From positions 14,175,343 to 14,239,342 of the forward strand of contig OX940867.1 in NCBI GenBank assembly GCA_954871525.1: DNA of 64,000 bases. The letters are read 5' to 3'. A program made the translations under genes and the position numbers. This DNA comes from Parietaria judaica (taxonomy: Eukaryota; Streptophyta; Magnoliopsida; Rosales; Urticaceae). The notes below the pieces were generated by a model. It ran no database searches. It was not told the DNA's origin and worked only from the letters and a program-made list of their open reading frames with translations. Positions 22,127 to 33,955 of this stretch are shown in pieces (within the stretch, counting starts at the first letter, position 1; each line of letters begins with the position of its first letter).

Positions 22127-22311
22127 AGAAAGAAGCATGCGTGAATTTCCACGGCGGTATTTAGAACCCCCACTCTTGTACCTGTATATACATTAGATTT
22201 TGCGTTTAATGACTCTCGAGTTCCCGAATTTGAAAGCGTTCTTATATGGGTTTTCCCTGCAAATGTATTACTAGTGATTGCCACGAACCTTGTGATTTTG
22301 ATTTTGGTCAT

Positions 22312-22317
22312 AATAAA
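22312..22317 (+). terminator. Candidate poly(A) signal of the RMA gene
   Basis: AATAAA lies 186 bp after the stop codon, inside TCATAATAAATGTCC. It is at a plausible distance for a plant 3' end, but no transcript evidence is available. Confidence 0.5.
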
Positions 22318-22329
22318 TGTCCTTCAAAT

Positions 22330-25300
22330 CGTTTTGAGTCCCGTTCATAATTTCCTAAGTACATTAGTTTTATGTTTAAAAACTCTTTTGAGTTTCCATA
22401 TTTACAAGAGTTGTTTTAGTCGGTTTTAGTAAGTGGAAATAAAGGCTTCTTGCAGCCGGCCGGAGTCTTCGGCTGTGACCTGCCGGCTGCGCCATGATGG
22501 TTTGGCATTGCTGACGGTTTTGGCAGAAACGGATTCCACGGCACAGCCTGGCCGTGTCGGTGGACGGACGGACGGCTTTAAATGGAATGAACCATTAACC
22601 ATATGATTTAATTATAATAAATCTGCTGCTTAAATCATCTAGTCACTTCAAAGCTCCATACCAGATTTGGGTGTTTAAACATGTTACATCACATTCACAG
22701 CCATTTGGATTTGTTTGACTTGGTGATGGGAAATGTGCTCCGTGGACTCTTCTTGGTTGACAAGTTATTGTTTAGAGATATTAACGGCAAATGTACATAA
22801 GATTAGCCAAATTTAGCGGTCGTGTACTCGTATTCTATTTGTAAAAGTTGAAGTATGCAAGTCGAGTAAAAAGCGTGATAAATCTTTTTCTTGGGAAATT
22901 AGAAAAATAATAAGAAAGAATAATTTGCTCAGACGCCCTCTTGATTTTCCTTGTAGTGCCCTTTCCCTTCGATTGCCTTTTATTTTTTTTTAGTGTATGG
23001 CATTAATCTCCTCATCCTCTCCAAAGTTTTACATCGCCTCTAATAAAGAAAAAATGTTAATTTGTGCGCATAGCCTTATTATTTTGATGGTATTTGTATA
23101 TTTTTTTTAATTGCTCTTTAACAAGTTTTTTCATGGCTCATTAAATGTTCGTCTAATGCGTAAATTTAACTTCTTCTTCTTTTTTTTTTTTTTTTTTGGA
23201 ATTTTTCTATTACATTGGGGTAGTGTGCTAGCTATCTTTGTATGTATATGGAGCATTCTTGTTAAAAACAGAAATTCACAGGTCAAAAAGCACTACATGC
23301 AAAGTGCAGGGACCACATCTGCCAACTACCCAAAGAGATTGCTGCAATTAATATGAGAACAATTTGATGATCCAAATGCACTGTTTGCTTGATTGATTTA
23401 ATTAGGGCCAATTTGTTTGGTTGACAGAGACTCTTAATTAAAGAGATAGTTAGTAGCTACTAAGTGGTGCTACCACATAACAACCCTATCAAATATATCT
23501 TTTATAATTATAGCCAACTATAAGTTTATATGTGTCATGTGCATTGACAAGTATACTTAGCTCTTCTGGGTTTTTTTTTTTTCTTCTTTTAAATCTATTT
23601 TTGAGCTGTATTTAGTATAATTACGAAGAAGGCTGAACTTTTTTTTTTTTTTCATATTCGAAGTTTTCGATCTGGCGTATATGTCACTTTTAGAGAGATG
23701 TAAATTATATCGAGTTGATTAAATTCACAAAGAAGTAGTGGACATTAAAAATTTTACTTCTAAAAATATAATTTATACCATGAAATATAAAAATTGGTCT
23801 TTTTGTTGTTGTGGTGTGTATTTTTTATTTTTATTTTTTAAATCATTGTGAGGAAGGAAGGGTGGACTGAAATATCGCAAGGAAATTAGGATCTTTGTTT
23901 GGTTACCCTTTTTTGGTTTTTGATTCTTCGTCTTCACTTTTTAGGACAAGTAAGTTAGATTCTATTATCTATACGCAATAAAACAGGAGAGTTAAAAAGG
24001 TTGGTTAACTTAACTCTTTGGACATAATTTTTCTTTCTTTCTAAGAATAATGTAATTGTTAAATACCGGTTAATTAGTTATGTTTTAAAATAATAATAGT
24101 GTCTCATTCTTTAATTATTATGTCATTTAAAGTATTTGATTATATTTAAAGTTTAGTTAATTATATATTAGCAATTTAAATGTTACTCATTTAGGTCTAA
24201 TTACAGTTGTTAATTATATTATGTAGCGTATTTAATTTGTACGTTCAGTTATTTAATTAATTTCAATGGTTTATTTGTCGAGTCTATTCCGGCCCATTAA
24301 GATGTCATATGTGGTCTATATATCTAAAGACTTTAACTTAATGAAAGAGAAAGTCATTTTTCATTCATTAAGTTTAATCTCGCTTACAAGACGGACGAGT
24401 AGACTCGACGAAGATTAAGCATAATTCCCTCTACTAAAATAATTTTGGGTAGTAATAATAATCTCCTTGTTATTAAAATTGCACTGTTTAGCTTGGACAT
24501 TGAATTGCATATCAATATCCTATAAATAAAACTAGAGAATATTATTCCGTGCTTTGGCCATCCAAGATTTCTTTTTTCTGCATATGTTTGCCAAATATTT
24601 TTTAGTCTAAGAAAAAAAAACTTGTAAATCTACATTAGGGGACTCAATAATATATGCCATGAGTGAAGGGATAATGCCTGAATTAAGAACTGGGCTCATG
24701 TGCTAAACGAGCTTACGGGGTCTAATTGGACCGCTATAAATTGTTAGCAGCCCCACACCGGCCCGATGAGTTGTCATAGTATTATTAATTGATTTATTTA
24801 ATTAAAATTTGACTTAATGAGCTTAGTCCATAAATTGGATAAAGCTCATTATGTCATTATAGATTGTGTTTATAAATACCACACTTCAGCTCATAAATGA
24901 CCTAATCCTTCAAAATTTCCCTTTATAGAATTCTAGTTCCCTCCTAGAAACCCTAGCCGAGTTCGTCCTCTCCAGGCCGGTGTGTGAGATTGAGCCATCG
25001 TCTAGCACCAATAAGGATCTAGTAAATCTGATGCAATGTTTCCAAACTACATTCGCAATGTTCCTGACGTGATGAGGTGGAAAATATAGAGGCCTTTGAC
25101 ACATGACAAGCTGATCCGGGGATCCACACGAAGTCAATAAGGCGCAAAAACAAAATTCGCCAGAATTCTACAGTTGGCAAAAGTGCCAAAAGTCTAGGAA
25201 ACTTCAAAACTATCTAATTTTGATTCATGTAACTAATCTAGATTTATTGTTCGAGGATATCCCGATATTTCCGCCTCGAGATTGAGACAAAATCCCCAAA

Positions 25301-26740
25301 AACCCAACAATGAGTCACTAAGCCATCGATTTGTTATAGAAATTAGAGTAAATAAGGCAAAAGTATCCAATATTTTATATAATAGTGGCAGTAGTTTTAC
25401 ATTTTTTGTGTGGGAAAAGTTTCGAATGTCATCGTATAGATTGGAAATTTTCGCCGCCGAAAAAAAAAATAAAAAATTCCGTTGTTATTATGTAAAATAT
25501 TAAGTACGTTTACAATGTCATCAGGACAGTATTATGCAAGATCATCTTGCTTCAATCAGCCACCAACATCTCATTCTTCTTCATCACTGTTAAACATCGA
25601 TTCCCTACACTAAAAGTTTGTGTTTTGCAAGACTCATTTGTATCAATCAACTAAGGAAGTCAGTGTTTTTCTTATGTGGATCGTTGGCCTTCACCGAAAG
25701 TCTATATAATCTTGGTAAATTTGAATCCAAACTACTGGGTTATTATAAAGAGCCCAGGTCTAAATCTTCGTAGGCAATCTTGGAGAAAGTAATCTAAACC
25801 ATTCCACTGATCGAGAATCCTTGTGAGTAATACAAATTACAAACTGTTACACTTAATGATAAAACATTAAATACAAGAAAAGATTGACACAAATAAGCCA
25901 TATAAATACATGATGTCTTTTATAAAACAAACGGCAATATTCTAACATACTGTATTGGGTTTTGGAATCTAGATTAATTAGGGAGAAAGAGTTCGGTAAC
26001 ACTTCAATGGCCAAATTAATGGCATATATAGATTCGGGCATAGGTAACAACTCTGGAAAATACTTTGACAAATAGCTAGCAGGTCTAGAGACACTCACAA
26101 GGCCTCAGAAAGGTGTTGTTTAATGGGGCCAAACAAAGATCCAAGAAATATGGGTCGGGCCAGGAACAAGCCACGATATGGCACGGACAACGAGCTGGAG
26201 ACGTCCGGGTCGTACATTCTGGCTCACTATAAGAATGAATATAACTTTCACGACTTCTTCATGCCAAATTATAATCCAAGAATTGCATATTAAGAGAGGA
26301 ATCGGAGAGTTGAAGAAGAAAAAAATTACGAAGCACACAAGTGTTTAGGCTAAAATGAGCTCGAGCAGTTTGAATGGGATCGTTTCGAATCATGAGAGGA
26401 CTTTAAGGGCAACTTCTGGGATCGAGCGTTTCACTGAGTACGACATGAGTCACAAAGATCTTGTAGAAAGATGCGACTGTTGCGGGAATATCCCGACCAA
26501 GAGAAGTTCAAGTTTGATGACTAGTTCTCTTATTTATTTTCATTCAGTACGCAAATCTTACATTAATATGAGATTATGATTTTTAATTTTATATTGATAC
26601 GTATTTTAAGTTGTATATTGTTTAATCAGTTGAATCTTTTATAATCCGTAGAGTTTTTCGATCTGGTCATTAAATCACAAAACAAAATTAAATTTATCAA
26701 TAAACGGTTGTCATTTTCTGTTTGACTGTGTCGCAGTTCT
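22330..26740. other. Intergenic DNA with one LTR-like tract
   Basis: Mostly AT-rich with T homopolymers at 23181-23198, 23571-23581 and 23640-23653. The segment 24690-25130 differs: it has a TATA-like TGTTTATAAATACC near 24868, then CCTAGCCGAGTTCG and a GC-richer part, resembling an LTR or its leader, but no ends were found. Small open frames at 25282-25503 and 26355-26579 have no recognisable domain. Confidence 0.4.
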
Positions 26741-27274
26741 TAGGGCTGTAACTAAAACCCGGAATCCGGATAAAAATCCGCATCCGCATCCGTATCCGAT
26801 TTTAAAATCCGAATCCGAATCCAAATTCCGGATACGGATATCCGGATCCGGATTCCGGATACGGGTTTTGTTATTCTGAAATGGGGATATCCGGTATCAG
26901 GTTTTAAACCCGGTTTATATTAATTTTTTAATTTATTTTTTTAGGGTTTACTCATGCATTTTTATTTTTATATGTACTAGATTTGTACGGTTTTGTGGTG
27001 GTTGAGAGTTGAGACAATGACAAGATATGTACGGTTTTTTTGGTGGTTGAGACATACATTTTATTTTAATTTTTTTTAATCGGATCTGGATAAAAATCCG
27101 GATGATATCCGAATCCGGATTTCAAAACCGGATTCAAATAATAAGACCGGGTTTTGAAAATAGGTATCCGGATTTCCGGATCCGGATACGGATAGTGATT
27201 TTTGGATATCCGGAAAATCGGATCCGGATACGGATAGTTCAAAAAATCGGATATCCGCTCCGGTTACAGCCCTA
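26741..27274. mobile_element. hAT-like MITE, CCGGAT-rich (534 bp)
   Basis: Inverted ends TAGGGCTGTAAC / GTTACAGCCCTA. The flanks GCAGTTCT (26733-26740) and ACAGTTCT (27275-27282) agree at 7 of 8 bases, as an 8-bp target duplication would. Both subterminal regions are dense with ATCCGGAT and AATCCGGAT words. The AT-rich centre has no coding sequence. Confidence 0.82.
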
Positions 27275-27482
27275 ACAGTTCTTTGTTAATTTAATCGTTT
27301 GCCGATCGCCTTAATTTATTTTTACACGGGCACCTTGGAATAGCAAATTCGCAAGTTCTATATTTTTCTCATAACAAGCACAAATGCAATGTTTGTATGT
27401 AATGAGATGAGCTCAATAAATGATTATGGTGAACATAAAATGCCATGTTAATGTTGTATGGAAAGAAACTATCTATTTAGAG

Positions 27483-28791
27483 CATGGTTTCGATTTTCGC
27501 GATAATCGAGCGATAATCGAGCGATTTATCGCTGAAAACCACTTCTCGGTAACTTATCTCCTCTAATCGTTATCTTTTTATACTTATCGCGATTTTTCGA
27601 TTCGAAAAGCAAGTCACTTATCTCTCAAACTTATCAAGTGTATTTTCTCGAAAAGCAAGCTACTTTTCGGTCAATAACGATAAGTCAACCCTGGTATAAT
27701 TTTTTCTTTTTTTGCGGCAGAAGTTCCAACTTCTTTTAATTTTGAAATTTAAATGTATTTTTAGGGTTTTTTTTAGTAGATCTTTAGTGTTTTGATTTTT
27801 AAAAGTTGTATATTTATGAATCATGTCAATTTTTCACATTTTTATTCTATATTTGTAGTAGTTACTTAGAAAGCTATTAGGTTGAATGAAAGTTAAACTT
27901 TGAGTTTCATATTAGTTTAATTGTACATTTTACGTTTTGAATCAAATGTTGTTGTTGAAATTAATTTTTTTAAAAGTATATGATGGAATATAGATGAAAT
28001 AATATGGTTTGTGTGAATTTTATTGATTTTTTGCAGATTTGGGTTAAATTTAAGGGTTTATGCAAATTATTTCTAATTGCGACAAAAGTACCAATTTTCC
28101 TAAAAATAGTAAATTTGAGATATATTTTAATTTTTTTTCTGTAATTTCATGTTGTAACATTGTATATAACTAGAAAACTATTAGTTTGACATAATTATTT
28201 TTGTAATTGATGTCTTTCTAAAGTATGACCTTATTGCGGCAAAAGTACATATTTTTGGAAATTAGTTAAGTTAAGCTAGTTAGTCTATTTTTTTTATGTA
28301 AAATCATTTTATAACATTGTATATAACTTATAAAATGTGAGATTGACATAATTATTTCTAATTCAAAGTTTTCCCGAATTGCAACCTTATTGCGGGAAAA
28401 GTAAATATTTTTTTTTGAAATAGGTCAAATTGAGCTATTTCTTTGTTTTTTTATGTAACTTCATTTTGTAACATTGTATATAATTCTGATACCGTGATTC
28501 TGACATAATTTGCTTTGTAATTTGACGTTTTTCAATTATTAAGGAAAATATACATTTAGTATTTTATGTTATAAAAAATATTTGATGTATGAAAATATAT
28601 ATTAAAATATTTTATAAGTTTTCCATCGATAAATCTATCGATAAGCGATTAATCCATCGATAAGTTCGATAAGTTTCGGTAACGGCAAACGATAAATTTT
28701 ATAGGTTTTCCATCGATAAATCCATCGACAAACGATTACTCCGTCGATAACGGCAAACGATTTATCGGCAAAAACGGCATTCAGATCCTTG
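27483..28791. mobile_element. Non-autonomous hAT-like element with internal tandem repeats (1309 bp)
   Basis: A perfect 8-bp flank ATTTAGAG occurs at 27475-27482 and 28792-28799. The ends CATGGTTTCG and (reversed) CAAGGATCTG are weak inverted repeats. Both subterminal zones carry many CGATAA/TTATCG words (left GCGATAATCGAGCG, right CATCGATAAATC). No transposase is encoded. The middle holds a three-unit tandem array. Confidence 0.72.
28077..28545. repeat. Three diverged tandem units of about 157 bp
   Basis: Units start at 28077, 28234 and 28390, each with TTGCG(A/G)(C/G)AAAAGTA. Each then has a T-rich stretch, AACATTGTATATAA and TGACATAATT at corresponding positions. The copies differ by many substitutions, so the array is old. 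Confidence 0.8.
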
Positions 28792-28799
28792 ATTTAGAG

Positions 28800-29940
28800 C
28801 ATGCAGGGTTGGGTTCACTTCACTTGATACTTGTCCATGCATAGTCACAGAGATATTATCATATCCAATGTGAATAAAAGTCTTAAAGATATCTGTAAAT
28901 TAGGTGAGCTTTTTATTTCATTTAAATATTATGTTACATTTTTATTTTATTTCATTTTCACAGATGTTCCAAATCCGGAAGGACTCAAGGATCAAATAAA
29001 TAGTATTTTAAGTTGGGATTAATATCCTAGAAACATAAACCAAATTTATAGCTTAATTAAAAAGCTCATGGAGTCTTTAGTTAGGATCTTGAAAATATTA
29101 AGCAAAGTGGTTGTTGGTAAAATTTAATTTTCTTTTAATCAAATAATCTATATGGCTTTAAAATTAGTGGCATAAGTATTGTTTTGGCGCTATTTGGCCG
29201 AGTGAACACCGTGTTGTGTATCTATTTTGACTTATTTGCCTGCAATGATGCATTTGGAAACTCTTTAAGAAGTTTTGTTACTTCCTTTATTTCTTCCATT
29301 TGTTTGTTAGAGTCTCACCAAACTTTTGTGGTGGGCTATTTCTACACATTGTTACTATTTTAATTTCTTTTAATATACTACTTTATTTTTAATTCTTTAT
29401 AAAATATATTCTCTCTTTTCAGAGTGTATTTTAGTTTAATTTTATAACTTTCTACCATTTTAATTTTTGAAAATCTGAAATTGTCTCTTGTTCCTAACTT
29501 TTTAGAATTTTACTTTTCTATATACCTTATTCTTTTTTATATATAATAGTAATACACCATCTATCTTCTAAGAAGCTAAATTACTATCAATCATTAAAAA
29601 CTAAATTATTATCAATCGTTTAAAATATAAACACCAAGAAACATAAAATAAAAATTAGACTCTTGATATATATAAATGACTTGAGTTTACATGTAAACCA
29701 AAAAAAACGAGAACCAGCAAAACCTAAAATTATCGCTCAAACATATAACATCCAAATACAAAATGAACCAGCAAACTTTATAATGTTATATCTCGTACAA
29801 ACATCATTATTAACAAATGAAGAAGTACAATCCAATGAGAAGTCCATCAATGATAATCCAAAGAATGAGAAGTCTACTGAATCTAGCAATAGCATAAGCA
29901 ACGCTATTACCCTCTCTATAGATTGATTTGAATAACTTTG
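28800..29940. other. Intergenic DNA, nothing recognised
   Basis: AT-rich, without recognisable coding domains. The open frames at 28831-29022 and 29663-29926 have low-complexity composition typical of chance frames in AT-rich DNA. Confidence 0.4.
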
Positions 29941-29944
29941 AAAT

Positions 29945-30500
29945 TAATGAATCAAAGGCATATTTTGACAATTGAGTCCCCAATCTTCAAGAGTTCTTTT
30001 GAAAAAAGTTAAACCACAGAAGTAAACTTGGTCAAGTCAAACATTATTCCAATGATATATTCATTCACCTTTTTCAAAAACAAAAATAGCGATCATCAAT
30101 TCAGCTTCAAAAAGTATAAGTGAATCAATGTGAAACAAAAACAAACCATAAAGAAAACCAGAATATTTTAAAAACATCTCATGCACCAGTCATACCCTAA
30201 ATATTAACAGAAGAGCCATCAATATTGCATTTTAGCCAAGTAATAGCTAAAAAGCGCTAAGAGAAACTTGGACGATATTTGGAGTTTTTTTCCTAATGAA
30301 TCCCAATACCAAAAACTTCAAAATTTGAAGATTATCCTAGGTGTTTGACATCCATAGCTCAGAGAAATTTGCCACTTAAATAAGCTGTCAAACGTATATC
30401 TAAAAAAATTATTCGCATTAGAAATCACATCCTCAAATACACAAGTATTCCTAGAATGTCAAATGAGTTGAAATATCCAGATAACTACAATATTCGGTAG
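29945..30500 (-). pseudogene. LINE (non-LTR retrotransposon) remnant: RT tail and RNase H
   Basis: On the minus strand, IWHSRNTCVFEDV (near 30475-30435, with one stop read through) resembles the W-x-x-R-N-x-x-x-F-E-D block at the end of plant L1-type RT proteins. About 200 bp further on, WLKCNIDGSS (near 30235-30205) resembles the start of the L1 RNase H domain (W-x-K-C-N-x-D-G). ELMIAIFVFEK-like wording follows near 30080. Many stops and shifts separate them. The call depends on these short motifs in the expected order. Confidence 0.45.
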
Positions 30501-30746
30501 TGCTAAGTAAGTTAAACGGAGGTGGCATCTGAAAAATTACAAAGCATCAAACCTTTATTTATCGGTAAATCTTTTATTTTTTTGCACAAAGTAAATTCAT
30601 TTTAATAAACTATAAAAAAAAAATCACCAACATATTATAAATCTCGTGAATTAATTATTTTTTTAAATAAAAATATAAAATCAAACTTGTATTATAAATA
30701 TTTTATAAAATAAAATAACTACAACATTTATTGAAAATTTATATTA

Positions 30747-30753
<7 letters not shown>

Positions 30754-30788
<35 letters not shown>
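30754..30788. repeat. (AT)n microsatellite
   Basis: About 35 bases of alternating A and T, followed by GACGCGTTTGACACGG. Similar tracts lie at 31017-31042, 34349-34371 and 47441-47468. Confidence 0.9.
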
Positions 30789-30791
<3 letters not shown>

Positions 30792-31042
30792 GCGTTTGAC
30801 ACGGAGGGTACAAATATTTCTTTTATGAGACGAACTACTTCTCTGAATAAACATTTAAAGAGGAGTGCAAAACGACAAAATTGAGTCTTGAGAAGACGAG
30901 TGCTTTGCCATCATATGGCTGACTTTTAGGGCTTCTTTTTGTCCCAACCAAGCTTCTGTGTCGGTGCTCAAATAATCCCTCACCAACTTGCCTATCTATT
31001 ATCGACCTCCATCTTTATATTATATATATATATATATATATA

Positions 31043-31488
31043 GGGTTAATGACGGCGAAAATACTCAAAGTTTGATCAAAGAACCCCTCGTGTACTTAAA
31101 GTTTAAAAGTGGTGGCAAAAATACCCAAAGTCGCATATGGGGAGTTGACCACTCCATTCTTGTAACGCCGTTAACTTACCCGTTAACTCTGGCCACGCGG
31201 ACAAACGTGGGTTGCTGACAGTACAATTTTTGCCACGTGGATGAGCCCATATCAGCCTCGTTTATGACAAAACAACGAATTAAACCCCTAATTAATACTA
31301 TTTAATTCAACTAATTAAACCCCTAATGATTAAACTTAACAAAACAGATTTGTCCACTAACGACGTTACGAGAATGGAGTGGTCAACTCTCCAAATGCGA
31401 CTTTGGGTATTTTTGCCACCACTTTTAAACTTAGGGTACGCGAGGGGTTCTTTGACCAAACTTTGGGTATTTTTGCCGTCATTAACCC
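31043..31488. mobile_element. Mutator-like MITE, family A copy 1 (446 bp)
   Basis: Long imperfect inverted repeats of about 125 bp start GGGTTAATGACGGCGAAAATAC and end GCCGTCATTAACCC. The same repeats bracket a second copy at 48842-49295. Open frames on both strands across the arms mirror each other and are not genes. The insertion is inside an AT microsatellite, so the target duplication (ATATATATA versus TATAATATA) is uninformative. Confidence 0.85.
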
Positions 31489-31770
31489 TATAATATATAT
31501 TATAAGTTAGTTTAAATCCTCGATATTTGTAGTTCGAAAGGGAAAAAAATAGCAAGTTATATTATATAATACACAGTGAAGACAAAAAGAGTATCGAGAA
31601 TAGACTAAGTACGTTTGTTCCGGTGTATATATTTATGTGTATATATTTTCTAATTTTAGTTGATAATATTACTTTTGCATAAAATTAAAAATTAAGTGAA
31701 GTGTAAATAAATAAAAAGTCAAAAAAAAAAAATCAAAGAGTGGTAAATTGGTAATAGATTTAAAAAAATT

Positions 31771-33955
31771 GGGTTAATTGCGGCTAAAATACCCAACTTT
31801 GGCAATATTCTTCGATAGGTACCCAACCTCAACAAATGTAGGCAAAAGTACCCAATGTTGCACTTTTGTTGCCGACCAACTAACGCCGTTAGACATCTGT
31901 CTACGTTGCCGTTAGGCTGTCTTATGTGGTGTGCCACGTAGCACAAGCCGCCACGTGGCCAAAGGTTGGGTACTTTAGCCGCCACGTGGTATTTTTTTCA
32001 TTCCCGCTGGCACACATGTTTTTATTTTTTTACATATATCAAACATAATTAAATAATTTTATAAAATATGTGTTTATAAAAAGAATATGTTTTATTTTTG
32101 TATATAATCAAATAATTCCTTAAAAATTATTAGTTTTAATTTATTTAATTTATTTTTTACGTGCCACATATTTTTTTTACTTATGTTAAATAAAATCAAA
32201 TAGTTTTATAAATTATGTGTATAAAAAAAATTGTTTTTCTTACATGAATAATTTATAATTTTAAATACATTATATTAAATTTTTGAAACTAAAACATTAT
32301 TGTATGTAATATCATGGGCATTTTAATATTAAAATTAAGGCATGATATGATTTTTGAAGACATATAACATTTAGGAAACTAAGGCATGATTAATATTTTT
32401 TTTTTTTTTGTATCAATTGCGGTTCAAACTGAATTTAAACCGAAAGTTTGGTGATTGGTGAAAATTGTGTTTAACCTTAATAGCGTTATTTTTTATTTTA
32501 AAGTGAAAAAAAAACTAAAGTATGCGCTTTTTGTACTAATATAAATTCGAAACCACAAACTCAATTGTTATTTAATACACACACATATATAATTTTAAAT
32601 ACATTATATTAAATTTTTGAAACTAAAACATTATTGTATGTAATATCATGGGCATTTTAATATTAAAATTAAGGCATGATATGATTTTTGAAGACATATA
32701 ACATTTAGGAAACTAAGGCATGATTAATATTTTTTTTTTTTTTTTGTATCAATTGCGGTTCAAACTGAATTTAAACCGAAAGTTTGGTGATTGGTGAAAA
32801 TTGTGTTTAACCTTAATAGCGTTATTTTTTATTTTAAAGTGAAAAAAAAACTAAAGTATGCGCTTTTTGTACTAATATAAATTCGAAACCACAAACTCAA
32901 TTGTTATTTAATACACACACATATATAATTTTAAATACATTATATTAAATTTTTGAAACTAAAACATTATTGTATGTAATATCATGGGCATTTTAATATT
33001 AAAATTAAGGCATGATATGATTTTTGAAGACATATAACATTTAGGAAACTAAGGCATGATTAATATTTTTTTTTTTTTTTTGTATCAATTGCGGTTCAAA
33101 CTGAATTTAAACCGAAAGTTTGGTGATTGGTGAAAATTGTGTTTAACCTTAATAGCGTTATTTTTTATTTTAAAGTGAAAAAAAAACTAAAGTATGCGCT
33201 TTTTGTACTAATATAAATTCGAAACCACAAACTCAATTGTTATTTAATACACACACATATATATATACAATATATGTTAAATTTTTGTTCTTATAATATT
33301 ATTTTTTTCTTATTTTTACAATATCAAACAAGGTTTACGATAAATGTGTGTATGTTAAATAATTTTTATAATATCAAACAAGGTTTACAATACATGTGTC
33401 ATGTGTGTATATTAAATAATATCACGTGTTTAAAAATTATAAATTACTCCTATATGAAAAGCAAAAAATATTTTTTCTAAATACTTTTTTTATAAAATTA
33501 TTTGATTATATTTTACATATGAAAAAAATTAAAATATGTGCCACGGGAAAGAAAAAAAATAAATTAAAACTAATAATTTTTAAGGAATTATTTGATTATT
33601 TTAAAGAATAAAACATATTCTTTATATAAATACATCTTTTATAAAATTATTTGATTATGTTTGATATGTGTAAAAAAAATAAAACATGTGGGCCAACTAG
33701 AAAAAAAAAAATTAAAATTTTAAAAAATTAAAAATATGCCATGTGACGATAAAAGTACCCAACTTTTGGTCACGTGGCATCTTGTGCCACGTGGCACGCC
33801 ACATGAGGCGTAACGGCCATGTAGGCAGGAGTCTAAAGGTGTTAGTTGGTCGGCGACAAAAATGCGATGTTAGGTACTTTCGCCTATATTTATTGAGATT
33901 GGGTACCTAGCGGAGAATATTGCCATAAGTTGAGTATTTTCGCCGCAATTAACCC
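31771..33955. mobile_element. Foldback (Mutator-like) element with long inverted repeats (2185 bp)
   Basis: The left arm starts GGGTTAATTGCGGCTAAAATAC and the right arm ends CGCCGCAATTAACCC. Inverted similarity continues inward for roughly 480 bp, through the CACGTGGC-rich part and the AT-rich ACTAATAATTTTTAAGGAATTA block. AAAAAATT lies next to both ends, offset by two T on the right, so a target duplication is possible but unclear. The centre holds three tandem 335-bp units and no transposase. Confidence 0.82.
32254..33257. repeat. Three near-identical tandem units of about 335 bp
   Basis: Units start at 32254, 32588 and 32924 (334 and 336 bp apart). Apart from T-run length (14, 16 and 16) I see almost no differences, so the triplication is recent. 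Each unit contains a stretch (GCGGTTCAAACTGAATTTAAACC ... TTAATAGCG) resembling 10311-10380 in the hAT-like element at 9802-10470. Confidence 0.95.

Noticed and set aside
22450..22590. GC-rich GCCGGC-containing segment downstream of the RMA gene
   Set aside because: Too short, with no repeat ends or coding frame; possibly only local composition.
25282..25503. Frame with ILYNSGSSFTFF, reminiscent of a retroelement protease D-S-G-S motif
   Set aside because: The Asp is Asn, no flanking protease, RT or gag sequence is recognisable, and the match is too short.
26355..26579. Frame with RCDCCGNIP that could suggest a zinc motif
   Set aside because: Only three cysteines, no family pattern, and no gene structure around it.
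29663..29926. 87-codon open frame with Asn/Ser/Lys-rich protein
   Set aside because: Composition is as expected of chance frames in AT-rich DNA; no signal, domain or promoter.
32254..33257. Regular repeats as a CRISPR-like array
   Set aside because: Units are contiguous 335-bp tandem copies without unique spacers, in plant DNA.
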